From an uncultured Myxococcales bacterium (GTDB lineage Bacteria; Myxococcota_A; UBA9042; DTJE01): a stretch of DNA of 64,000 nt. Below the pieces are notes generated by a model. The model had not been told where the DNA came from and ran no database searches. It worked only from the letters and a program-made list of their open reading frames with translations. Positions 27,528 through 33,432 of the stretch are shown here, piece after piece (position 1 is the first letter of the stretch; every line of letters starts with the position of its first letter). The position numbers and the translations under genes are program-made. The stretch is from contig CAIZWN010000002.1 of the NCBI GenBank assembly GCA_903936705.1, positions 35,870-99,869 on the forward strand. The letters are read 5' to 3'.

Positions 27528-28226
27528 TCAGATCCCGAAAACCTCGATCTTCGCCAGCCACTCGGCGAAGTGGGGGCAACGGGCCCGCAATGTTGGAAGC
27601 CCGATCTTATCGGCAACCAGAGGACCGGCAGAGGCCTTGCAGCCGTCGTATTCCGGGATTTCCTTGATGATTCGCTTCGACGGTGCGGTTGCGGCGCCAT
27701 CGTCGATCACCTCGGGGGCCAGTTGCTGCGACAGGTTGATCAGGCGCCCGATGGCAGCGTTGTGGTCGATGAACTCGCAGTCCAACTTCGTCGGGTCAGC
27801 GAACACAAGCGCCTCGAATTCGTGCAGTTGGATGTACGGGATGAACCGCTCGGGCGGCAGGTAGTACCCAAGTTCATTCAGAATGTCCTTGCTGAGGGCC
27901 GCCTCCAACTCGGTCACTCGGTCCACGGGAGCCTTGGTGGCTGCGGCAGCGAAGCCGGGGAAGTCACGAGGAAGGGCGTAGAGGTCGAACATCGTGGTAA
28001 AGCGTGCGTCGTCGTTCTTGTCCTGGTGCATCCGGCGCAGCAGGTCCTGCCGGAGGTGATCGTACGACCTTCCGCCACCCTTTCCCTTCCGCCCGAGTCC
28101 CAGGCGAGTCGTGACCATCGTGACATCGGCGAACACGTTCAGGCCCCCGAGGTAGGGACCCAGCGTCCGGTTCACAAAGTTCTCTTCGGATAGCCCTTCG
28201 ACTATGAAGTGGAGGCGGGCGCTCAA
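27528..28226 (-). CDS. DUF4276 (Toprim-like) protein, probable nuclease partner of AAA ATPase
   Basis: The 232-residue protein starts at TTG 28226, overlapping the ATPase stop as TTGA. The N-terminus LHFIVEGLSEENFVNRTLGPYLG has the conserved glutamate block of Toprim-like folds, and TTMFDLYALPRDFPGF supplies the acidic motif typical of DUF4276. IQLHEFEALVFADP is another family hallmark. Such proteins are commonly paired with AAA15/RecF-like ATPases, an arrangement reminiscent of a split OLD nuclease and suspected to act in phage defence. The nuclease role is inferred from family and context. Confidence 0.78.
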   Translation of the reverse strand: MSARLHFIVEGLSEENFVNRTLGPYLGGLNVFADVTMVTTRLGLGRKGKGGGRSYDHLRQDLLRRMHQDKNDDARFTTMFDLYALPRDFPGFAAAATKAPVDRVTELEAALSKDILNELGYYLPPERFIPYIQLHEFEALVFADPTKLDCEFIDHNAAIGRLINLSQQLAPEVIDDGAATAPSKRIIKEIPEYDGCKASAGPLVADKIGLPTLRARCPHFAEWLAKIEVFGI

Positions 28227-29347
28227 GACGGCCTACCTCCGATGACGCCCTTCTCCCACAGTTCGCCGGTCGAGTACTCCTCCAGCCATTCCTTCAGCGG
28301 CTCCGGGTCCAGCCGACGGAACAGCGATTCGCGCCCCCGCCGCTCGACAACGACGATCTCCTCCGGCTTGAAGGCATCGACAAACCGCGGCGACTGGGTC
28401 GCTACGATGACCTGCCGCGAGAGCGACGTGCTGCGGACCAGGCCGGCGATCACATCGAGGCCCATAGGGTGCAGGCCGAGTTCGGGCTCATCAAGGATCA
28501 GAACCCAGGGAAGCCCCTTTGGAGGCTGAAGCAGCAACGTCACCAGCGCGATCATTCGCAGCATGCCATCCGACGCCTGGCTGGCGTTGAACAGCAGGTC
28601 GGTGCCACGCTCCCGCCACTGCAGGAGGATTGAACCCTCGATCGGTTCAAGTACGAAGTCGTCGAAGAACGGCGCGATCAGCCGCACCGTGTTCACGATC
28701 CGGTGGTAGTAGGCCAGCTCGTGGATGCGCATCCGTAGAAGGAACGCGGAAAGGTTCGCCCCGTCCTCCCGCAGGAGGTGGTTGTCCTCAACGTTCCATC
28801 GGGCCTTAATCCGGGCCGTGCCGGACGTGTTGTGGAACTGGTAAACGCGGCAGTTGCGTAGTAGGGAATGGATGACGCCAGCGGTCTTCTTCCCGTGCGC
28901 CTTCACGCGTGCGGCATGAGGACCCAACTCGCTCTCGCGATTCCCCTGGCCGAGCGTCGTCCACTGGGCGTCGGCGATGTCGCCTTTCGCGGCAGACAAG
29001 AACCGGAACGCCTCGTCATCGAAGTAAAGGACGTCGCCAGCTCCGTGCGACAGGCTGAACCGGTACTGGTTGACGCCCGCGACCGTCTTGAACGTCAGGC
29101 ATGCCCCAATGCTCCTGGTGACCGCAGCGCCGTCGAACAGGGTCGCGTTTGCGCCCCCAACATCCTCGAGCAGGTAGGTCTGAAGATGCTGCGACGACAG
29201 GTGACTCAAGGCACGGAAGAACCCCACAAAATTCGACTTGCCCGCTCCGTTTGCGCCCACAAGAACAGTCAGGGCGTCCAGCGGGAAGTCCTTCAGTTCC
29301 CGAATCGACTTGAACCCGTGGATCTCTATGGACGTCAATCGGTTCAT
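28223..29347 (-). CDS. RecF/AAA15-like ABC-type ATPase (OLD-like defence ATPase)
   Basis: The 374-residue protein starts MNRLTSIEIHGFKSIRELKD and has Walker A VLVGANGAGKSNFVGFF at about 32-45, an ABC-like signature region (FNASQASDGMLRMIAL), Walker B WVLILDEPELGLHPMGL and the downstream switch VIVATQSPRFVDAF. This is the SMC/RecF-type AAA_21 architecture found in OLD-family and other anti-phage ATPases. It is the first gene of a two-gene operon with DUF4276, coupled through TTGA, and is preceded by its own promoter. Confidence 0.86.
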   Translation of the reverse strand: MNRLTSIEIHGFKSIRELKDFPLDALTVLVGANGAGKSNFVGFFRALSHLSSQHLQTYLLEDVGGANATLFDGAAVTRSIGACLTFKTVAGVNQYRFSLSHGAGDVLYFDDEAFRFLSAAKGDIADAQWTTLGQGNRESELGPHAARVKAHGKKTAGVIHSLLRNCRVYQFHNTSGTARIKARWNVEDNHLLREDGANLSAFLLRMRIHELAYYHRIVNTVRLIAPFFDDFVLEPIEGSILLQWRERGTDLLFNASQASDGMLRMIALVTLLLQPPKGLPWVLILDEPELGLHPMGLDVIAGLVRSTSLSRQVIVATQSPRFVDAFKPEEIVVVERRGRESLFRRLDPEPLKEWLEEYSTGELWEKGVIGGRPS

Positions 29348-29380
29348 GCAACTGCCAACAAAAGCCCCGTCGCCAGGGCG

Positions 29381-29410
29381 ATCCTAGACCAAATCTTGGT
29401 GGGAAGCCAA
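29381..29410 (-). promoter_or_regulatory. Putative promoter of the ATPase/DUF4276 operon
   Basis: On the minus strand TTGGCT (29405-29410) and TAGGAT (29381-29386) are 18 bp apart and 34 bp upstream of the ATPase ATG. The hexamers each match four of six consensus bases. Confidence 0.4.
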
Positions 29411-29523
29411 GGTTTGAACGTCAGGCTGCGACCGGCGTGGACCGCGTCGGGGTCGACGCCGGGACTGGCCGGCGCCTACTCGCCAGGCCCGGGCGCAGCG
29501 TCACTGCGCGTGGCCGGCGCTGG

Positions 29524-29782
29524 CCCGAGGACCTTTCCGGACTGCGCGCCTTCGGCACCGACTACCCCGAGGCGAAAAGAATCCTCCTGCACCGCGGACC
29601 GCAGGCGCTGGAGATCGACGGAATTCCGTGCCTTCGGGTCGATGAATTCCTTCTGTCACTGGTCCCTGAACGGGGACCTGGAGACGCATAGGCTGGGAAG
29701 AATGGGGTTCACCGAGCGGTTACTGTTCTGGCGCTCCATACAGGCCGAAAACGGGCCGATGGACTTTTGAGGAGGCACAGGC
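29524..29782 (+). repeat. 259-bp direct repeat, copy 2 (DUF4143 ATPase 3' remnant)
   Basis: A gap-free second copy of 26961-27219 with 10 mismatches. It retains the last DUF4143 codons in frame but has no ATPase body, so it is a gene remnant. Just before it, 29502-29528 resembles 25779-25805 upstream of the intact ATPase gene (25 of about 27 bases). The copy therefore looks like a deletion derivative of an ATPase locus joined at a CCCGA(C/G)G microhomology. From 29783 to 30033 I see no gene. Confidence 0.85.
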
Positions 29783-30033
29783 AGATTCCTGAACTCGGTT
29801 CGTAAGCGAGGCATGGGGACCCGCCGAGAGCCGATGAGGGCGGCCAGACAACCGAGGGCTCTCACCCTAAGGGACCCAGTTGTCGGGTAGCCGAATCAGC
29901 AGGTCATTTGTCCGAGCCGGGCGCACGGTAGTATCCGTTCGCCCGGCCCGGCCCAGGGGCGCGGACCCATGGCCAATGCCTTTGCGCGGGCCGCCGGACC
30001 TTGATCCGGACGGCAGCGGGCCGCAGCATCGGG

Positions 30034-30158
30034 CTCAGACAGCGGGCCCCGTTGTTCGCGTTGCGGTTGTCCGGCGTGTCGTTGTTGCGATTCGACGATC
30101 GCAGGTTCGACGCGTCGTTGTTGAAACTGCCGCCACGGATCACGCGGTTGTCGCCGTT
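30034..30158 (-). repeat. DGR template repeat (TR)
   Basis: A 125-bp template repeat starts 64 bp after the reverse-transcriptase stop. Read on the minus strand it begins AACGGCGACAAC and contains eleven AAC codons, the classic DGR signature because adenine mutagenesis of AAC can reach 15 residues without making a stop. Its last 18 bases (GGGGCCCGCTGTCTGAG region) are identical to the variable repeat and would be the IMH* element. The 3' flank then differs (GAGC versus GAGG). Confidence 0.95.
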
Positions 30159-30222
30159 GTCGATCCGTCCCCGACAGGACCGTAGCACGCAGTCGACAAA
30201 TCGTCGATGACAGGTTCCACGC

Positions 30223-31248
30223 TTACGGCCACAAGGCCATGGCAAGCCGCCTGGTATTCGAACCTGCGTCGGCGGCTGCCGCGTGACCCAGCCTGGTTTC
30301 GATCCCGGCACGCACGCGGTCAGGGTCTTCGCAACTCCCATCACGGATTGCGGCACAGGCATCACGCACCCGCCTCTGGATACGCACGAAAGTCTGCCTG
30401 CACGGAACTACAGCGCCTGGATATACCCGAAAACCCAGGAAACCTATTCCCTCTTTGGCCGGGACCAGCCGGGTTGCCGCCGGCTTCAACGTCAGCCCCA
30501 GGCCGCACACCACGTCGTCGATACATCGCCAGGCATCCCACAGCCGCCGCTTTGACGGACCGAACACCACGATATCGTCCATGTATCTGACGTGGTCACA
30601 GTCGGGATAATCCTTCCGCAAGCACCGTTCGACAGGATCAAGGCCCACGTTGCCCAGAAACTGGCTGGTCAACGCGCCTATCGGTATGGAACGGCCACGG
30701 GGCGAATCATTCCCAGGTGCCCCGTCCAGAACGCGGCCCATAAGGCGCAGATAGTTTGCCGGAACACCCATGTCATGCAGAATTCCCAGCAGCGAACCAT
30801 GCGGAACTTCAGGAAAATAGTGACGAATATCCAGCGATAGTGCCCAGTCGTGAACACGCAAAAATTCCTGGGATCGACCAACCGCGCGGTGCAGTCCCTT
30901 GCCCTTCCGGCAAGCATACGATTCCGGATCCAGCAGTTTCTCGACCCCAGACTCCAGGGCCGCCACCAACGCATGATGGACCACACGATCGGGAAACGCG
31001 GTCTCACAAACGGTCCGGGGCTTCGGGTCTCGAATGGCAAATGTCCGAACCGGCAGAGGTACCCAGGTGTCGTTCAAAAGGCGTCTTGACAGGTCGCACA
31101 GCGACGGACCGCAAGACAGCATGAAGGCTGCAGCACCGGGGTCGCGGCGATGCCCTTGAAGAGCCCTGCCGTACGCCAGGTACAAACCCCCGACCGAGAA
31201 CGTCCTGTTGAACGAAGGGAAAATGACCGCTTCCCTCGCAACGTTCAC
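30223..31248 (-). CDS. DGR reverse transcriptase
   Basis: The 341-residue enzyme starts at GTG 31248, which overlaps the avd stop (GTGA) and has GGGAGG just upstream; an upstream in-frame ATG at 31302 is less likely. Reverse-transcriptase motifs are in order: PVRTFAIRDPKPRTVCETAF, SYACRKGKGLHRAV, WALSLDIRHYFPEV (first catalytic Asp), IPIGALTSQFLGNVGLDPVE with the DGR-type SQ motif 4, YMDDIVVFG (catalytic YMDD) and GIGFLGFRVYPGAV. There is no maturase or endonuclease domain, as expected for DGR enzymes. It copies the template RNA with low fidelity at adenines, together with Avd. Confidence 0.95.
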   Translation of the reverse strand: MNVAREAVIFPSFNRTFSVGGLYLAYGRALQGHRRDPGAAAFMLSCGPSLCDLSRRLLNDTWVPLPVRTFAIRDPKPRTVCETAFPDRVVHHALVAALESGVEKLLDPESYACRKGKGLHRAVGRSQEFLRVHDWALSLDIRHYFPEVPHGSLLGILHDMGVPANYLRLMGRVLDGAPGNDSPRGRSIPIGALTSQFLGNVGLDPVERCLRKDYPDCDHVRYMDDIVVFGPSKRRLWDAWRCIDDVVCGLGLTLKPAATRLVPAKEGIGFLGFRVYPGAVVPCRQTFVRIQRRVRDACAAIRDGSCEDPDRVRAGIETRLGHAAAADAGSNTRRLAMALWP

Positions 31249-31619
31249 CGGTCCTCCCGCTGGCCCGAGTCCCGGATCCAGCCACCCAGCATCCTTCCAC
31301 ACTCGTCAATTGCCGTCATCGAATGCTCATGAGCACCAGGGGACATGACCTCCACGCTACGCGCCACCTCCAACAGAATCCGAAGACGGCTTACACGGAC
31401 GTTCGCCTCCTTCAGCAGGTCCTGCTTCTGACGCCGGTACGACGCCTCGGTCAACAGGGTCATCACATCCAGGCACTCGTTGTCGATCCGGTGTACCAGG
31501 CTGTGGCGCCAGTGTCGGGGCATCCGTTCCGTGGTCTTCAGCAACCATACCGTCAGGTCCAGCCACCGCGTCACCAGCGGCAGCCGCGCCAGGTCGCGAC
31601 GATCGAGATCCGGTTCCAT
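31245..31619 (-). CDS. avd: Avd-like DGR accessory protein
   Basis: The 124-residue, strongly helical, basic protein (LPLVTRWLDLTVWLLKTTER MPRHWRHSLVHRID, then RRQKQDLLKEANVRVSRLRILLEVAR) matches the four-helix-bundle Avd family, related to 23S rRNA intervening-sequence proteins. Avd pentamers bind the reverse transcriptase and template RNA and are needed for mutagenic cDNA synthesis. It ends in a GTGA overlap with the reverse-transcriptase gene. Its ATG follows an in-frame TGA directly, and it overlaps the open frame of the HRDC gene by 263 bp, which is odd. Confidence 0.85.
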   Translation of the reverse strand: MEPDLDRRDLARLPLVTRWLDLTVWLLKTTERMPRHWRHSLVHRIDNECLDVMTLLTEASYRRQKQDLLKEANVRVSRLRILLEVARSVEVMSPGAHEHSMTAIDECGRMLGGWIRDSGQREDR

Positions 31620-32112
31620 TCAGCATCTCCAGCAAAATGTCGCCGTAGGATGCAATCTTCCTGTCGCCAATGCCCTTGACCTCGGCCAGACCGGCCTTGG
31701 TTCCAGGTCTGCGCCGGACCAACTCGACCAGAGTCGCATCGGCGAAAATCATGTAGGGGGCCCTGCCCTCGCGGTTCGATGCCTCGCGCCGCCAACCACG
31801 CAGGCGGTCATACAGGGCCCTTTCGCGTTCGTCCATGTCGGACAGAAGTTCGCGGATCGCCTCCTGGCGTGCGCGATCAATCACGGTTCCCTTGTTGCCA
31901 TCGGCATCTTCGCCAGGTACGAGGCTCTCGGCTGCCTGACGCCGTCGCCATGTCAAACACAGGGACCAGAAGGGACGCCCTGCATGCGAGAACGAAAACG
32001 TGTCGCACGACAGACACTCCTTGTCGACAAGAAAATCCCTGACCCGTTCGCTGGGAAAACCCTCCAGCAACGGGTCAAAGGCCAGGGTCAGAATCGTCAA
32101 CTCGATCGCCAT
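31357..32112 (-). CDS. HRDC-domain DGR accessory protein
   Basis: The 251-codon frame has an N-terminal region of unknown fold (MAIELTILTLAFDPLLEGFP, CLSCDTFSFSHAGRPFWSLC) and an HRDC domain at about 94-166 (ALYDRLRGWRREASNREGRA PYMIFADATLVELVRRRPGT KAGLAEVKGIGDRKIASYGD). HRDC proteins are a known DGR accessory type, presumed to bind nucleic acid during retrohoming. The last 85 codons overlap avd in another frame and are low-complexity, so the true C-terminus may be near residue 165. A one-base shift there would meet the TGA just before the avd ATG. Confidence 0.78.
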   Translation of the reverse strand: MAIELTILTLAFDPLLEGFPSERVRDFLVDKECLSCDTFSFSHAGRPFWSLCLTWRRRQAAESLVPGEDADGNKGTVIDRARQEAIRELLSDMDERERALYDRLRGWRREASNREGRAPYMIFADATLVELVRRRPGTKAGLAEVKGIGDRKIASYGDILLEMLNGTGSRSSRPGAAAAGDAVAGPDGMVAEDHGTDAPTLAPQPGTPDRQRVPGCDDPVDRGVVPASEAGPAEGGERPCKPSSDSVGGGA

Positions 32113-32160
32113 ACGTCACCCAGCGCACCGCGCCGCCCCCGCATCAGCGGTGACGGCGCG

Positions 32161-32220
32161 CACGGCTCCGGCTTGGCCACAGGGTCGCGCCGCTGCGCAG
32201 GCGACCCAGCCGGAGCCGTG
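32161..32220. promoter_or_regulatory. Large inverted repeat (hairpin or cruciform) downstream of the DGR variable repeat
   Basis: CACGGCTCCGGCT (32161-32173) pairs perfectly with AGCCGGAGCCGTG (32208-32220), and inside it GGGTCGC (32182-32188) pairs with GCGACCC (32201-32207), leaving an 8-base bulge on one side. It lies in the gap between target gene and HRDC gene, about 66 bp beyond the variable repeat. Hairpin or cruciform structures after the variable repeat promote homing in studied DGRs. There is no T-run on either side, so it is not a classic terminator. Confidence 0.75.
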
Positions 32221-32272
32221 AGCCCCAGTAGGCCCAAAGGGAAAGAGTGTTAAAGTTCGCAAGTGAAAAGCC

Positions 32273-33415
32273 TCATGGTATGGGCCTCAGACAGCGGGCC
32301 CCGAAGTACGCGTAGCGGTAGTCCGGCGTGCCGGTGTAGCGATTCGACGACCGCAGGAACGACGCGACGATGAGGAAACTGCCGCCACGGATCACGCGGC
32401 CGTCGCCGGTATCCACCCAGGCACTGCCATCCGTCGGCGCTCCCGTGTAGTTCGAGTGGTACCAATCCTCCACCCATTCCCAAACGTTACCTGACATGTC
32501 CAACGCCCCACTCCAGGACACGCCAGCCGTCTTCGACCCGACAGCAAGAGTCCCTCCCGAGCTGCACCCATAACCAGCTGTCGTTCCGGCCTCGTTGAAC
32601 ACCGCCGTATTGTTCGCGCACGTCGGCGCGGGCGTACCCCCCCACGGGTACTTCCGGTGCGTCGGACCTGTCGCCGCGTACTCCCACTCGGCCTCGGACG
32701 GCAGACGGCCAAACAGCCACGTGCATACCGCACCCGCCTGGGCCCACGTCAACCCGTTCTGAGGGTGCGTCGAACGCCCGTTCGCCGACGTGTTCGTTCC
32801 TTGCGTACCGGCCCAATCTTGGGTGCTGGGTGGGGTACAGGTCCCTGGTGAATCCGCCTGGCAAGCCTCGTACTGAAGGACGGTCACCTCGTACTTCCCT
32901 ATCAGGTAGGCGGAGGCGAACGTCACCGTATGATTCGGGTCCTCGTCGGTGCTACGTGAAGATTCAGTCGATGGCGACCCCATCGTGAACGAACCCGCCG
33001 GAACGTGCACCCACACATCCCACTGCTTCCAGCCGGTAGTGTCAACATTCGCGTACTCGCAATGATCCTGGGCATTGCATGTGGCGGTGTACCCGGAGAT
33101 AACAGCGCATGTTGCGCCGTTGCAGGTATCCACGACGATGTCCTGGCCGAGATCGCTGCCGATGTCCTGGCCGAGGTCGCTGCCGATATCCTGGCCGGGG
33201 TCATCCGTCAATGGCGGTTCAACGCCTGGGCACTGGCACCAGCCGGTGTATCCAGCGCCTGCTGGCGCTGCGATGCAGGTGCAGCCTTGGCCGCAGGATC
33301 CGCCTGGGTTTTCGCAGGTGAACCGGCGGGTTCCAAGCTGGTCGCCTATGCATCCTGCCGACAGGGAGGCCGCGGACAGGACCGCGGCGACCATGGCGAA
33401 TCTGATCATGTACAT
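32273..33415 (-). CDS. DGR target: surface lipoprotein with FGE-sulfatase/C-type-lectin variable domain
   Basis: The 380-residue protein starts at ATG 33415 behind GGCGAGG. The lipobox LSAGC places the lipidated Cys at residue 22. A cysteine-rich segment (about 30-65) and a QDIGSDLG tandem linker lead to an FGE-sulfatase domain from about 135 to the end (VHVPAGSFTMGSPSTESSRS, IGKYEVTVLQYEAC, LPSEAEWEYAATGPTHRKYP, MSGNVWEWVEDWY, VIRGGSF, FGARCLRP). The C-terminal 40 residues are encoded by the variable repeat; thirteen differ from the template's translation. The catalytic GFRC-type motif is GARC here, typical of DGR ligand-binding proteins rather than enzymes. It is anchored in a membrane, probably facing outward like other DGR lipoproteins. 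Confidence 0.93.
   Translation of the reverse strand: MYMIRFAMVAAVLSAASLSAGCIGDQLGTRRFTCENPGGSCGQGCTCIAAPAGAGYTGWCQCPGVEPPLTDDPGQDIGSDLGQDIGSDLGQDIVVDTCNGATCAVISGYTATCNAQDHCEYANVDTTGWKQWDVWVHVPAGSFTMGSPSTESSRSTDEDPNHTVTFASAYLIGKYEVTVLQYEACQADSPGTCTPPSTQDWAGTQGTNTSANGRSTHPQNGLTWAQAGAVCTWLFGRLPSEAEWEYAATGPTHRKYPWGGTPAPTCANNTAVFNEAGTTAGYGCSSGGTLAVGSKTAGVSWSGALDMSGNVWEWVEDWYHSNYTGAPTDGSAWVDTGDGRVIRGGSFLIVASFLRSSNRYTGTPDYRYAYFGARCLRPIP
32286..32410 (-). repeat. DGR variable repeat (VR)
   Basis: A 125-bp segment at the 3' end of the target gene, ending 10 bp before the stop codon. Gap-free alignment with the template repeat at 30034-30158 shows 18 substitutions, all at template adenines (coding strand): 12 to T, 3 to C and 3 to G. 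All eleven AAC codons of the template have changed. Thirteen residues are altered and one change is silent (CGA to CGG). The conserved 3' end is the presumed IMH. Confidence 0.96.
33137..33205 (-). repeat. 24-bp tandem repeat in the linker of the DGR target gene
   Basis: Two near-identical 24-bp units and a partial third encode QDIGSDLG-QDIGSDLG-QDIVVD. It spaces the lipid anchor from the variable domain. Confidence 0.85.
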
Positions 33416-33432
33416 GTTCAAACCTCGCCATA

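Larger units (their letters stand above)
30034..33415 (-). mobile_element. Diversity-generating retroelement (target, HRDC, Avd, reverse transcriptase, TR)
   Basis: All parts lie on the minus strand in the order target lipoprotein gene with variable repeat, hairpin, HRDC gene, avd-like gene, reverse transcriptase, template repeat. The template and variable repeats differ only at template adenines (18 of 33 adenines changed; 0 of 92 other positions). In DGRs the template RNA is copied by an error-prone reverse transcriptase that misincorporates opposite adenine, and the cDNA replaces the variable repeat. The element is complete by all visible criteria. Confidence 0.96.

Noticed and set aside
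29437..29691. Possible small gene in repeat copy 2
   Set aside because: Only the last part corresponds to a protein (the DUF4143 C-terminus); no ribosome-binding site or conserved N-terminus, so it is a remnant.
29904..30365. Minus-strand frame of 153 codons containing VIRGGSFNN and GARCL, looking like a fragment of a second FGE-sulfatase gene
   Set aside because: The similarity is confined to 125 bp and is explained by the DGR template repeat; differences from the target fall only at adenines, and the rest of the frame matches nothing.
30223..31302. Retron or group II intron reverse transcriptase
   Set aside because: No msr/msd-like RNA region, no maturase or endonuclease domain; template/variable repeats with adenine-specific changes, Avd and HRDC genes identify a DGR.
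32161..32220. Rho-independent terminator after the DGR target gene
   Set aside because: The stem is strong but no T-run follows on either strand.
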